From contig JAOPHQ010005155.1 in assembly GCA_030340625.1 (NCBI GenBank), positions 94,974-158,973 of the forward strand: a stretch of 64,000 nucleotides of DNA, read 5' to 3'. Positions within the stretch are counted from its first letter, which is position 1. Each line of letters begins with the position of its first letter. This document shows, piece by piece, positions 30,960 to 41,986 of this stretch. The stretch comes from Merluccius polli (lineage: Eukaryota > Chordata > Actinopteri > Gadiformes > Merlucciidae). The notes beneath the pieces are model-generated. The model saw only the letters and a list, made by a program, of their open reading frames with translations. It made no database searches and had not been told where the DNA came from. A program made the translations under genes and the position numbers.

Positions 30960-32400
30960 AGATTTAAAGCCGGCGCTCACAGAGCTCATTCACGTTGAGG
31001 ACTTCGCAGTTCTTTACTTTGAAATGCGAGCGCTACGGGCGCCCGGCGGCTACCGGGGCCGACGGGCGTGTTTTTTTTTTTTTTTTTTCACCACACAAAC
31101 TGTAGCTGTGAGTGAGGAGAGCAGGAGATTTTACAGCTTTGATAATTATGCCATTTTTGTTTTTTTTGTTTTTTGCATGACATTGTTTCGACTTTCGATG
31201 AATGCAGAGCTGTTGTTTTTAACGGTTGGCAAAGTTTTTTTGTCGTCGCTTTTTCCCCCCCCCGATGTACAGGTGTAAAGGCGGTCGCGCTCGTAAATGT
31301 GCACACGCTTGTCGTTCCCGAAGGCGGTAACAACAGTCACACAATTTCCCAAGAAGAAGCCTTTACTGGTAGAACTTGAACTGGGTTGAACTTGTGCCTC
31401 ATTTTATCCTGGCCCTGATTAAATGTGAGCAGCGTGATCTTCTCACTGCAATTACACAGGTTGCAACACTTCAGACGCTCGCTGACACGCTCGCACTATG
31501 TCTGAGGAGCTTTAAGAGGAGTACGTGCAGGGATAGAGACAGTTTTTTATTTTCTTCTTTTTTTTCCGCCAGCTGTGTATTGTTTGCGATATGTTTTCGC
31601 TTTATCTCGTCCATCTTGCCCCAGTCACTGGTGGGAAGTAGATGTACAATCTGTTATGTTTACCGGTGACCCTGTGGGGACGAAGCCCGGCTCTTCGTTC
31701 AAACGAGTTATTAGGCCCCTGGACAGGGGGTAAAATAAAGGGAAAAACACATCTATTCTCTTAATAGTGTCTTGTGCTGTTTTTATGCCCCAAACTTTAG
31801 CTTATATGTTATTTGATCTCGCAAAACTTTTTCCTTTTGTTTCTTCGGTGTTCGTATGCTTTTTTTTTTAAAGACGCGGCGGTGTAGGCCGATGATGTGA
31901 TGAAACAATGAATCGTTCGTTCAACTGTATTCCTGCGGCTCCTACTAGGGGCCAAAGTCGTTACACTGCTAACATGTCTGGGCAACGCCGGGCATTTCGG
32001 CTAATCACAATGCAGTTCGTTTATTTCCCTTCTTTGCCATTGCACCCCGGGACATTCTCAGATGTATAAAGTAGTTGATATAAGGGCGATATGTTTTTTT
32101 TTTGTTTTTTTTGGTTGGTTGGTTGGCCTCAGCGAACAGGGAACATGTGAGAGCACGAATCCCGGTGCCGTAAATCCTTCGGAGACGGTTAAGGATCTGT
32201 TCTGTGGGAGTCAGCCCCGAGGTGGTTCAGGGGGGAGGCTATAATAGGTGAGAGCTTTTCTCACTTTTGAGTTTCCTCTGTAAACAATGTTCTTTGTTGA
32301 AAGGTCTGGGGTTATTCTGAGGGAATTTAAGGCTCTGCTTTGATGTGTTGTTGCTGGGGAGGGGAGGGGAGGAGAGAGAGAGAGAGAGAGAGAGAGATGG
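30960..32400. other. Unique noncoding DNA with T-runs
   Basis: T runs at 31071-31088 and 32094-32110, a C run near 31254-31263 and a (GA)n at 32374-32397. Frames across 31024-31669 have no domain. Confidence 0.45.
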
Positions 32401-32409
32401 TCACTTATA

Positions 32410-32605
32410 GGGGGGGGGGGGGAGTATGGGGCTGATCTTAAAGCTGGATCTTAGCGGGTTTACCGATCACGGGGCCTAATTACGCCCAGCTAATTACCCA
32501 ATGTGATGAGCTTCAAGGGTGAATCATCGATGATACTGACTGTTGAGTGGTGCGACATGTCGGAAGAAAGGTGCGGTTAGAGCGGGTAAAAATATGCATC
32601 TTGAC
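32410..32605. other. Possible conserved noncoding island
   Basis: GGGGCCTAATTACGCCCAGC and CTAATTACCC (32475-32500) give two TAATTA homeodomain cores 16 bases apart, followed by GAATCATCGATGATACTG with a palindromic ATCATCGATGAT. No frame. Good enhancer-like composition. Confidence 0.3.
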
Positions 32606-33310
32606 ACAACAAACCCGACCACGCGTGTGTTCGTTTATGTGGTTACAGGGAGAAAAAAAAACAAAGGTTTAAGTGACATGTCAAAGTCACACTAGAACAT
32701 GATGATATATTACATAAAAGCCATTACAGCAGAAAAGGTGTGTCATAATACGAAAGAAGGAAAAAACCCACACAAAACAAAGACAACATTAAAGTAGCAA
32801 GAGGGGGGAAAAAAAACAAACGTCAATCATTTCAGCTACTCAAAATGACTCTTGAAATGGTGAACATTTTCACAGGTTTACACCTTCAGCTTTGGAAATA
32901 CAACACCCCACTACCACACACGCACACACACGCACACGCACACATGCAAACCAAGAGCTTAGCGTCTCGCAGAATCTCAGGTGCTAGTGAAAACAGCACC
33001 GTCTGGCACTGTCTGGCTGCGTTATTGTTTTAAAATAGCACAGGACCCAAAACCTCATTAGTTTTTTTTTATCTCTGAGCTGGAACCAGGACCAGTGTCT
33101 GGCATGGACTCCCAGCAGTCAAAACAGAAAACAAGAGCTCACTGTGTGCTCCTTGAGACATCAAGGTGTCTGATCTGAATTGCTTTGGGTCTGGATGGAG
33201 AATGGAATGGCTTTAGCGTCTCTGTGAAACTGATCCGCCAAGTGGATTAGGAACGGTTCTTCTTTCACTCAAAACAAAACTGCTCGAGGAAGGAGCAAAG
33301 AGGAGGAGTT
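32605..33310. other. Unique DNA, no gene seen
   Basis: A short CA/CG patch lies at 32917-32944. Frames are short and featureless. Confidence 0.5.
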
Positions 33311-33321
33311 GGATGAGGCGC

Positions 33322-33389
33322 TGTGTGTGTGTGTGTGTATATGGATGGGGGTAATTTATCTGCGTGTGTGTGTGTGTGTGTGTGTGTGA
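33322..33389. repeat. (TG)n repeats
   Basis: TG runs at 33322-33339 and 33364-33389. Confidence 0.95.
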
Positions 33390-33795
33390 GTCCCATGCTA
33401 GTGTGTATATAGTGTGATCATGTGATCAGGTACCTGTCCTACAGGATGCGTTGTGTACTTTGCGGTTGATGATGTTTGCCATGGCTATTGCACGCCTCTG
33501 ATATTCTGACCCGGACTCATTTGCGTGACATTAAAGAATGTGTGGCGGGACAGCGCAGATAAATTGCGTTGATATTCACTTAAAATAAAATCTGTCCTCT
33601 TGCCCAACATAGTGACAAAAATAAACATGTTTTGTTTCTAAACAATAGCAAATTATGAAGACGGGAGTGTACATATTTGTGGAGACATGACAAGAGACCA
33701 GCATTGGTCACTCTGGCTTCGTTAGTATATTTTCAGATGCCAACATGGCGGCTCACCAAGCTGTACTGCTGGCACGCGGAGATAGGGGTCAGACC

Positions 33796-33798
<3 letters not shown>

Positions 33799-33837
<39 letters not shown>

Positions 33838-33920
33838 ACACATACTTAACCACACATACACACACTTAAGCACACACACACACACACACATACACACACT
33901 TAGACACACACACACTTAAG

Positions 33921-33951
<31 letters not shown>

Positions 33952-34128
33952 TTAAGCGTACACACACACCCACCGACCCACTCACACACACACACACACA
34001 CACACTAAAGCACACTCACACGCACCCACCAACCCACGCAGCACACGCACACAAACCCACCAACCCACCCACACACACACACACACATACCCACAAATAC
34101 ACACACAGACACACACACACACACACAT
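33799..34128. repeat. 330-bp (CA)n array with CTTAAG interruptions
   Basis: CA repeats run almost continuously, broken by the same phrase ACACTTAAGC at 33862-33871, 33912-33921 and 33948-33957, and by CACCCACCAACCCAC near 34023 and 34055. Copies of the phrase are 50 and 36 bases apart, so blocks of CA plus interruption have duplicated as units. Confidence 0.93.
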
Positions 34129-34335
34129 AGCCGGCACGTCCACAAACACACTCCCAGACAGTATGTCCTTGGCCTGGCACCTTATTTGGCTGGGTTGGCG
34201 ACGTGGCTCCATAACAAACGAGGGACACCCTGGCTGTGCCAATCGTCTCCGCCGCTTGGCACACTGCACAACAACAACGCCCCTCTGTTCTTCACGGGAG
34301 CCATGACTCCTGAGGGCGGGTCATTAGTCAAGAAT

Positions 34336-34337
<2 letters not shown>

Positions 34338-34373
<36 letters not shown>

Positions 34374-34391
34374 GAAGCACACACACACACA
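34338..34391. repeat. (CA)n microsatellite
   Basis: Pure CA 34338-34371 and a short second run to 34391. Confidence 0.96.
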
Positions 34392-34633
34392 GGTCACGTA
34401 GCACTGGGGTCATAGTAAACCTCGTCCTGGATGCCCCTAAACCACAGTGCCGGGTGCCGTCGCTTTCATAGGAGCCGTGTCGACCGTTCCCTGTTATTGA
34501 CTCTGTCCTTGATCTATTTAGTGTGTTTAGTGGTATTAGGCCACACAGTGTAAAGACAAACAAACACACACCTTGATGTATACCGTTCATAGCCTGCCAA
34601 CGGCTGCTAGCGGCTTGTTTTTTTCATTTATTT

Positions 34634-34682
34634 GTGTGTGTGTGTGTGTGTGTATGTATGTGTGTGTGTGTGTTTGTTTGTT
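34634..34682. repeat. (TG)n/(TTTG)n repeat
   Basis: TG run with TATG interruptions, ending in TTTGTTTGTTTTG. Confidence 0.93.
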
Positions 34683-34814
34683 TTGTTTCATGACAAACTG
34701 TCTGCTGTGGCAGAGGCTTACGAATGCACCTCTCTCTGCTGTGTTTCTTCCACTCTGGTCTTTAAAGCGCAGGAAAACCTACAGGGACCGTTAGACAGGA
34801 CAAGGAATACGAAG

Positions 34815-35400
34815 CGCGCACACACACACACACACACGCGACTCTCATACCCCCGCACTAACTCATGGCGCACACGTCACGTTTGCCGTTTTCAAACAAC
34901 CCGGCGGGGATCAAGAAAAAAAAAACAAACACGTCACATTATAGCGTCCTTGTTACAGTTAATTATACAAGTAATTACGGTGTAACAATCAATGTCACTA
35001 CATGTAACATCGCGCCATTAATATTACAATGCTAAGTGATCGTGTTGTGAGGTTGTTTCGCGATGAGCTCAGGGTGAAACCATCCAAAACAGGTCAGATT
35101 CGTCGTCTCATTAGGATCTCAATGCAATGTAACGTATAGCGCGGGTATAGCATAGGCCCGAAGAGACACACACTCTTCACATTACAAGCACCCGGGTGTG
35201 GATTGCGGCAGCGCTCGGAGGTGAGTCGGAAAGCGCACGCGGGGCGCAATGACACGACGGGCGCCTGACACGTTCATTAGCACATAGGCAGATTTGACAC
35301 AGCTGGAGGATGTAGCAAGGAGCTGCTGTCAAGGTCCCGGTACGCTGCGAGACTGGCACAAACTAAGGGTTCGGATGCTCCTCCGTCGTGTCATAAAGAG
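34815..35400. other. CA patch then unique DNA
   Basis: CA run 34818-34837; the remainder is unique with several CpG-containing phrases (35140-35270). No gene seen. Confidence 0.45.
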
Positions 35401-35409
35401 GCCTGGCTC

Positions 35410-35955
35410 TGTCCCCTCCTTTCCCTCTCTCTCTCTCGCTCTCTCCCTCTCTCGCTCCCTCTCTCGCTCCCTCCCTCTCTCGCTCGCTCTCTCGCTCTAT
35501 CTCTTTTATTAGTATTACCACTCTCTCGTTGTGTCGCCGCAACACACTGGGTGTGTCATCATTTGCATGAGTCTGACACCCCCCCGACGTCAAGCTTCTT
35601 TGTCCTTCTCTCCAACTTGTTTCCGCTTTTTTTTTTTTTTTTTTTTTTTTTGCTGTCGCTCTCTTTTTCTGTTCTTTCCCTCTTTTTTTCTCTAACCCCC
35701 CCCCCCCCCACCACCATCACCACCACCACCACCATCACCCCGTTTCCTTCTTTCCTTTCCATTCACTCACCCCTCTCTCCCCCTTCCTCCCTCCCTCAAA
35801 CTCTCTCTCCCTCGCTCTCTCTCCCTGCCTCCCTCCCTCTCTCAATTTCCCTCTCTCTTCCTCCCCATGTCTCTCTCTCTTTGCCTCTCTCCCTCCCCCT
35901 GCCTCTCTCCCTGCCTCTCCCTCCCTTCCCTCCCCCGCTCCCTGTGCATCTCCCC
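35410..35955 (+). repeat. 0.55-kb pyrimidine-rich tract
   Basis: Long stretches of only C and T: (TC)n with CG interruptions (35424-35505), T22-type run near 35629-35651, C run 35696-35709, (CCA)n near 35710-35740, then CCCT/CTCT blocks to 35955. A unique gap lies at 35506-35600. The transcript of + would be Ser/Leu/Pro only. It could form triplex DNA. Confidence 0.92.
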
Positions 35956-35964
35956 TTTCTGCTG

Positions 35965-36110
35965 ATGGTGGCTGTGCCATCCATGCCAATTATGGCGGTT
36001 GGAGCAGGTGGCTCCTTGCAGGTGGCGGAGGATTAATTCCTGTTAAGACTCCACTTCATTAGGAAATCCGTTTAATGTGGCCGGTTGATTGATAAATGTC
36101 CCGGACCTCC
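35965..36110. promoter_or_regulatory. Possible regulatory island with a PBX/HOX-type site
   Basis: CATGCCAATTATGGCGG (near 35983), GGATTAATTCC and TGATTGAT (36086-36093), the last fitting a PBX-HOX composite. Repeat-free between two simple repeats. No frame. Confidence 0.25.
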
Positions 36111-36112
36111 CC

Positions 36113-36230
36113 CTCTCTCTCTCTCTCTCTCTCTTGCTCTGAGTCCCCCGGATTACTGCCAAGTTTGTCTATTATACGCCAGGTTGACCCTCATGTCTGA
36201 CAGAGAGGGAGAGAGAGGGGGGAGAAGGGG
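36113..36230. repeat. (TC)n then GA-rich blocks
   Basis: TC run 36113-36134 and, 66 bases later, GAGAGAGGG sequence to 36238; the two are complementary. Confidence 0.88.
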
Positions 36231-36239
36231 GAGGAGTAG

Positions 36240-36600
36240 GGACTGGGAGTTTGTGTCTTTCCTGGTCCAGTTTTTTGGAATGGAAAGTATTTTATTTTTT
36301 CAAAGCTGCGTTTGTTTATTGTGAAAAACGTTAACGGTAGGGACTTCCCCTTGCCGTACCCCATGATGTTGAAATTCATTTGACAACGTGACAAAATGTG
36401 CAAAGTTTAGATGAATCATGTGTCGACACCATCGGGGTCAAATTTGACCGCAGATCCGATTGTCTGGTGGGCAAGCGTCGCTGTTGAGCAAGGTCATAAA
36501 AAAAACAACCCGAAAAAATAATTTGCCGGATGTAGGCGACACCACAGTTTGAGCACCCAGGAATGAACTGCAAGAACATGCAACAACAATGTTTTCAGAC
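36240..36600. other. Unique DNA, no gene seen
   Basis: The minus-strand frames at 36191-36579 have no recognised domain. Confidence 0.45.
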
Positions 36601-36603
36601 TAC

Positions 36604-36640
36604 CCACACACACACACACACACTCTCTCTCTCTCTCTGT
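36604..36640. repeat. (CA)n(TC)n
   Basis: CA run 36606-36621 passing directly to TC. Confidence 0.93.
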
Positions 36641-36754
36641 CAAGCCTCCGCACTTAAACTTACTCAAGCATCACCTCACCTCACCCCCTCCATAATTCCC
36701 CCATGGCGGCGTTATCACAATTACCTTCCACCGACCGCATTGGAGAGAAGACAT

Positions 36755-36935
36755 CTCCACCTTCACCGCCCCCTCCCCAACTTCCTCCATCACCACCACC
36801 ATCACCACCTCCTCCTCCTTCACCACCCCCCACCTGTTCTGCCCGTGACAGGGTGTGTGTGTGCCGCCTGTGGGGTGGTGGTGGATGGTGGGGTGGATAG
36901 GGAGATGGGGGAGATGGGGGGAGAGGGGGGCATGC
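36755..36935. repeat. C/CCA-rich then G/GGT-rich stretch
   Basis: CCATCACCACC-type sequence (36760-36835) is followed by GGTGGTGGTGG and GGGGGAGA sequence (36876-36930), roughly complementary. The 231-codon frame at 36563-37258 is simply a read through these repeats (His/Pro/Gly). Confidence 0.85.
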
Positions 36936-37077
36936 GGTCTGCTCAGATTTGTGAAACAGCGACAGACAACCCCTTCATCAAGGCTGTCAGACAGGGGATG
37001 ACAAATGCTTCTCCACATTCCCCGGGATGCCTACAATATTTAAAGCCACGGGGAGGTAGGACGGGGCAAGGGGCCGT

Positions 37078-37155
37078 CAGGGAGGGAGGGAGGGAGGGAG
37101 AGAGAGAGAGGGAGAGAGACTCTCCACCTGGCAGACACAAAAAAAAAAAAAAAGT
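37078..37155. repeat. (GGGA)n, (GA)n and poly-A
   Basis: GGGA units 37080-37098, GA units to 37118, and A15 near 37138-37153. Confidence 0.9.
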
Positions 37156-37199
37156 TCACGTCGCGTCAGGCCGTATCATTCTCAGAAGCGTCAGGGATG

Positions 37200-37255
37200 G
37201 GGGGGGGATCGTTGTGTGTGTGTGTGTGTGTGTATGTGTGTGTGTGGTGGGGGGG
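37200..37255. repeat. G8, (TG)n, G7
   Basis: TG run 37212-37247 bounded by G runs. Confidence 0.93.
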
Positions 37256-38035
37256 TGAGTAACTCTGAAGCCCGAACCTTGACGGCGAGGTGTCTTACCG
37301 ATTCTGACAGAGCTGTGTATAGGGTGTCTCTGTCTCAGGTTCCTACACGACGCAGGTTTTTTTTTTTTTTGTGGGGTGGGGGGGCGGTGGTTGAAGTTTA
37401 ATGAATGCCACCGAAAAGACAGAAAAAGGAAGATTTCGAGAAATGAGTCCTTGACTCGATGGAGGGCGGGATTTGGCCCGGCGAGGGAAGCCTTCGTACG
37501 AACACGGCTTCCTGAACAAGCCGCATCGGGGGTGGGGAGAAATGTTCGGGTTCGATTCCTGTCACAATTAACCTTGAAATGGGAGCCGTGCTGTACTTGT
37601 TCCCATTTACAGATGACGTTGTTGCACAAAAATTCGATAACGATTCTGTCCCGTCGTAAAAATGATTTAACGCGAATACGATATGCGTATGCGTGCGCAA
37701 GCACACTCGCAAGATAATAATAAAAAACACAAAAAAAACCAAAAAACACATACGCTTTTGATCGTTGCCCAGTGGAAAAAACAACAGCTTCCAGATACAG
37801 AGTGGCCATCAGGCCATCAAACATTAAGCCAGCCCTCATCCAGCTGCTACCAAGCATGTAACTATTTGGCTTTGGCCGGTGCTTGGGGCCTTGTCAAAAA
37901 TATGACAGAGGGCCGTACCTTTTTTTTTTTTTTTCCCAGGGTGAGTGCTTTAATTACAGGGTCGCTCGGAGCCCTACCACATCAGTACACATGTCAGTCC
38001 AGAGTTCAGCGAGCTTTGAGCAACAGCGCTCACAC
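37256..38035. other. Unique noncoding DNA
   Basis: T12 at 37359-37370, T14 at 37920-37934. The 233-codon minus-strand frame (37156-37857) is the longest in the window; it has a Lys/Pro low-complexity part and a hydrophobic stretch (about residues 36-55), but no domain, no codon pattern I can rely on and no splice context. I treat it as chance. Confidence 0.4.
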
Positions 38036-38065
38036 ACACCCACACACACACACACACACACACAC
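38036..38065. repeat. (CA)n microsatellite
   Basis: CA run with one CCC interruption at its start. Confidence 0.95.
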
Positions 38066-38167
38066 CGTCTCTCCTGCTCATTGTTAGGCAATGGGAATAT
38101 TGCTATAAATTGAATCTTTGCATTCTAACCTCCTCCCCCCGCCGCCCACCGACCCTCACCCTCGAGT

Positions 38168-38262
38168 TTCTCTCGCTCTCTCTCACTGTCTCTCTCTCTC
38201 GATCTCCTTCTTTCCATTCTTTTCTTTTTTTCTCCTTCTTCTTCTTCTTCTTCTTGTTCTTC
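38168..38262. repeat. Pyrimidine-rich (TC)n/(TTC)n tract
   Basis: CTCTCT blocks 38170-38203 and TTC units 38233-38262. Confidence 0.9.
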
Positions 38263-38937
38263 TATTTATGACAAGTTGTGTGTGCCATCATTACTCACGC
38301 TCACTATCACGTTTCCGTAGCGAAGCCCCGGCATCGGCCCTTTGATATCTAATATTTTAATTGAGGCCGGGTCATACATCTTGCTGTCCCTTCCAAACAA
38401 TGAGCGGGTTGTGAAACAATAAGCAGGCTTTTGGGGTGGGGATGAGATATTCTCATGCATTCAAGCGAGAGATCGTTGCCCCCCCCCCAGCGCCCGCCCC
38501 CCCCCAAAAAAAGAAAAAGCCAGTCCACAAAGGACAGCTCCCACACAGTGCAGGTAGGAGTTATTACTTCCTCAATATAGAGTCGTCGCATGTACTGTAT
38601 GTTCGTTTTTTATTGTTATAACACTTCTTATTTGCTCCGAAAAAGTCAACTGTATATTTGAGAAGACATAATGGTCCAACTGTATATATTCAAGTTGTGG
38701 TTTTGTCAAAAATACAAAAAAGTACGAATTTGTTTTATAAAGAAACGTGTGCGTATGCATTTTTTTTGTTCAGGTAAGTATACAAATAATGGCACGGGTA
38801 TTTTAATCATTTATCCTACACTTTATATCGTCTTTCTTGTAGTTACTGTCTTCAATGGAAGCACGCAGATATTGTTTGGATATAATTTTTTTCTAAATTG
38901 GTTTCATTGCACTTTGCAATCCTCCCTGACCTTTATC
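38262..38937. other. Unique AT-rich DNA, no gene seen
   Basis: C8 runs near 38479 and 38497. The frame at 38671-38964 reads AT-rich sequence into hydrophobic residues and has no domain. Confidence 0.45.
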
Positions 38938-38968
38938 TTACTTACTGTCCTTCTTGGACAGTAAGTAA
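38938..38968. other. Perfect 13-bp hairpin
   Basis: TTACTTACTGTCC (38938-38950), loop TTCTT, GGACAGTAAGTAA (38956-38968). All 13 pairs are Watson-Crick. No flanking structure extends it. It is too short for a pre-miRNA; it might be the centre of a decayed palindromic element. Confidence 0.8.
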
Positions 38969-38969
38969 C

Positions 38970-39140
38970 GCGCACACACACACAAGCACACACACCCCGA
39001 CTGTGTCTTTGTTCGTAGCAAAGCTGCAGGTGGCAGCATAGTCTTGGAGGACAAGAGATTCCTTCAAACACACATTCTCACACACACACACACACAGAGA
39101 CCAACACACACACACTTGGAGACACACACACACACACACC
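38970..39140. repeat. Interrupted (CA)n repeats
   Basis: CA patches at 38972-38996, 39079-39097 and 39121-39139 in unique sequence. Confidence 0.9.
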
Positions 39141-39199
39141 ACTTAGCCCTGCCGAGCCGTTGCCTTCCTTCCTCCCCGGAGTGCACACTTTGACCTTTG

Positions 39200-39380
39200 G
39201 GTAGTTGTTATCCGGAGAAAGTGACATTGGGAGTCAGCCAGCGGCCCCGCTCTCCTGCTCAGCTCCTCTCTCTCCTTCCGCTCCTCAGAAGGTGTAATAA
39301 TTAGCGAGCGCTCGGCCCGTGCTTTTTAATGTCCCTCATTTGGGCTCGGTGGGACAGACATCCGTGCTGCCGCCCGCGCG
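39200..39380. other. Possible conserved noncoding island
   Basis: GTGTAATAATTAGCGAGCGC (near 39291) contains TAATTAGC, followed by TTTTTAATGTCCCTCATTTG. Repeat-free and CpG-containing. No frame. Confidence 0.27.
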
Positions 39381-39449
39381 CTACGTGACGACGCCCGCCT
39401 GCCTCGAGTGTGTGTTCACTAAAGAGAGAGGTTAGGAGTGGGAGTTAGA

Positions 39450-39655
39450 GAGTGTGTGTGTGTGTGTGTGTGAGGGGGAGTATTTGTGTGCGTGTGTGTA
39501 TGCAAGTGTGTGTGTGTGTGGGGGGGTATTTATTTATATGTGTGTGTGTGTGTTTGTGTGTCTGTATATACAAGTGTGTGTGTGTGCGTGTTTGTCCGTC
39601 TGTGTGTCTCTATATACAAGTGTGTGTACATGCCTGTGTGTGGGGGGGGGGGGGA
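39450..39655. repeat. Complex (TG)n array with duplicated blocks
   Basis: TG runs broken by GTATATACAAGTGTGTGT, which appears near 39563 and 39610, and by TTTGTGTG. A G12 run closes it at 39642-39654. Overlapping frames encode Cys/Val. Confidence 0.92.
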
Positions 39656-39779
39656 GTGCAGGTATGATATTTTCTTACACAGTTTGCATGTCATTACCAC
39701 CGGTGGGAGAGTGTTTACGGGGGATTTCAGAGCGAAGACAGGAGGGTGAGGTATTGTGGCTGCGGGGGGAGAGTGTTTC

Positions 39780-39999
39780 TTCACACTGATTTACTAGAGC
39801 TGGACGCTTGCATCTTATTATTTGGACTATTCTTTAACCTCCGCTGTTCAATTGTGTGGGACCAGCGTGTTTATGAGCCGCTACAGCACACATTCCCAGG
39901 GGTGTGAGGCACACACTCACGTTTGCATCATGAAGCAGGAGGGTGGGGGGAATTGTTATTTATATTAAAACACGCATGCTATTTCCCTGAATCAAAAAT

Positions 40000-40000
<1 letters not shown>
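39780..40000. other. Unique DNA, no gene seen
   Basis: Nothing recognisable. Confidence 0.5.
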
Positions 40001-40002
<2 letters not shown>

Positions 40003-40033
<31 letters not shown>

Positions 40034-40034
40034 T
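40003..40034. repeat. (AAT)n microsatellite
   Basis: About ten AAT units. Confidence 0.96.
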
Positions 40035-40550
40035 AAACATGAATTGAAGCTTTTCAACCCATTAAAATTGATTAAAAGACGATTGAGCTTATCATATAAT
40101 ATAATAACTATATTGATCCTATAATAACCAAGAGTAAACAAAAAAAGAGCTAATCTAGGTGAAAGACACTAAATTATACTTTTGCTTACCCAAAGTTTTT
40201 CACAATATATTGCTATTCATGTCTCATAAATGCACAAAGATTTAGCATAAATCTGTGTGTCAGCAGTGCTTCTGCTGCTGCTCATCTCCATGGCAGAAAT
40301 CTCAGGAATTCCCCAGGAAATAACAGCGTCTTCGGCGCCATATTCTCTGCCGCTCCGTTAAGTAAATACAAGTCCAAATGTCTTGGGGCCGTACATTTTC
40401 CATTCATACAGAAATAATGTGATGCTTTACCGTTGCTGGACTAACATCTGCCAATACTGTTAACCTTTCGGCCAGACGAATTCAAGAGTCTCGCGTCGTC
40501 CTCCACCCTGTCTGTAGACAAACCTTTCCATATTACTGCACATCCTTGTT
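40034..40550. other. AT-rich unique DNA
   Basis: No frame or element recognised. Confidence 0.5.
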
Positions 40551-40553
40551 TTA

Positions 40554-40554
<1 letters not shown>

Positions 40555-40601
<47 letters not shown>

Positions 40602-40668
40602 AAACCTGTGTGCGTTTGTTTGTGTACGTGTGTTTGTGTTTGCACGTGTGTGTGTGTGTGTGTGTATG
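40555..40668. repeat. (TG)n microsatellite cluster
   Basis: 44-base pure TG run (40555-40598) and a second TG run (40647-40667) joined by interrupted TG. Confidence 0.96.
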
Positions 40669-40669
40669 T

Positions 40670-41200
40670 AAATCTGCTGGAAGACTACTTTTCAATATGG
40701 CCTTACATTCTAATACCCTCTAATACAGACAGTGAAATACAATTATTAATAATGTTTCAAAGACATTAATACTTCAAGTTACATTTTTTATGAATGCCAC
40801 AATGAGATTTATGATCGTTTAATAATTTCATAGTTTAGTACCAACAATAAAACGGCCTTTCCGTCCGTGTACACCGTTTTGTTGTGACTACATCTATACG
40901 TTGCATTTACGTCGGTATGAAATATCTAAAGTTAGCGCGACAAAACCAACGGCAATGAAGGAAATCAGAGCAGAAGGTTAACCTAAAAAAAATACCCCTG
41001 TTCACTGTTTGGCACCAGCCTCCCTGACGCTGAAAGACACTCATTAACCATCTCTAACGCATTTGGGATTTGAAGTGCACGATCTAGTAAATCTACAACT
41101 ATAGCACCGTCGGATTTCAGTCGTAAAAACATATTGATGCCGGAGGCAACAAGCGATGATTGTGGTAAAAACAGTGGTCGACACATTCCTCGCAGTACGC
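40670..41200. other. Unique DNA, no gene seen
   Basis: AT-rich, no domain in the minus-strand frame 40983-41210. Confidence 0.45.
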
Positions 41201-41217
41201 GCACGCGCACCTACACA

Positions 41218-41465
41218 TGCACACACACACACACACACCCAGGCCACGCACGCACACACACTCACACAAACAAACACACCTCCCCTCTACATAAGCATGG
41301 GTTAACATGTCAGCCGTGTGTGGCCTCGTCTTCCATTCATTACTTTTATGCCCTCTCTGTCTGTCAGCTGAAATGGCTTCTGCATATTCACAAGCACATG
41401 CACACACACACACACACATATATACACTTGCACACGCACACACACATGCACACGCACGCATCACC
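41218..41465. repeat. (CA)n patches
   Basis: CA runs at 41219-41239 and 41401-41455 (with TATATA) with unique DNA between. Confidence 0.9.
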
Positions 41466-41479
41466 GCAAATGCCTGCAC

Positions 41480-41715
41480 ACCTTCATGCGGTGCTCTGGC
41501 TAATGTTGGACGAGTTAGATTTATGGCGTCGGCCCATCACCTGTGACTTAGCGCCTCTGAAATTAGCCACAAATAGCATATTAGAGCAGCTAATCAGGCA
41601 CGCCTGGGCACTTGGCTTTCTTTATGTGGTCATAAAGGGGAGAGTAAATGGCCGGCCCCTGGCCTTGAGGCTGAATTATCGCCCTGACCTCCAATGAACC
41701 AATGAAGCTAATGCA
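41480..41715. other. Strong-looking candidate conserved noncoding island
   Basis: Over 230 bases without simple repeat, holding CTCTGAAATTAGCCAC, GCAGCTAATCAGGC, GCTGAATTATCGCC and GAAGCTAATGCAGC, four TAAT-type cores at short spacing. No frame with a domain. Composition is typical of enhancer-like conserved elements near developmental genes; this is inference. Confidence 0.35.
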
Positions 41716-41838
41716 GCCGGGAAGGGGAAAAAAAGCACCAAAACAGAATGAATGGAGGCGAAGTATTAGCATGCACCCTGTTCACTTTTGACAAAGTATG
41801 GAGGATTATGAGGACGCATCAGCCACGGGCCTATGGCT

Positions 41839-41865
41839 TCTCTCTCTCTCTCTGTCTGTCTCTGT

Positions 41866-41896
<31 letters not shown>

Positions 41897-41953
41897 AGTC
41901 TCTGTCTGTCTCTGTCCCCCTCTCTCTCTCTCTGTCTCTCTGTCTGTCTCTGT

Positions 41954-41986
<33 letters not shown>

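Noticed and set aside
33799..34128. CRISPR-like array (spaced ACACTTAAGC units)
   Set aside because: The spacers are CA microsatellite, spacing is irregular (50 and 36), and the host is a eukaryote.
36563..37258. 231-codon plus-strand frame
   Set aside because: Reads CA, TC, CCA, GGT and GA repeats in turn, giving His, Leu, Pro and Gly/Glu runs. Opposite frames are equally open.
37540..37565. B-box-like GGGTTCGATTCCTGTC suggesting a tRNA gene
   Set aside because: No A box at the right distance and no cloverleaf arms can be paired around it.
37156..37857. 233-codon minus-strand frame, the longest non-repeat-dominated frame
   Set aside because: No domain, contains a Lys/Pro low-complexity part from poly-T and G runs, and overlaps frames of similar quality on the other strand. 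No splice or promoter context.
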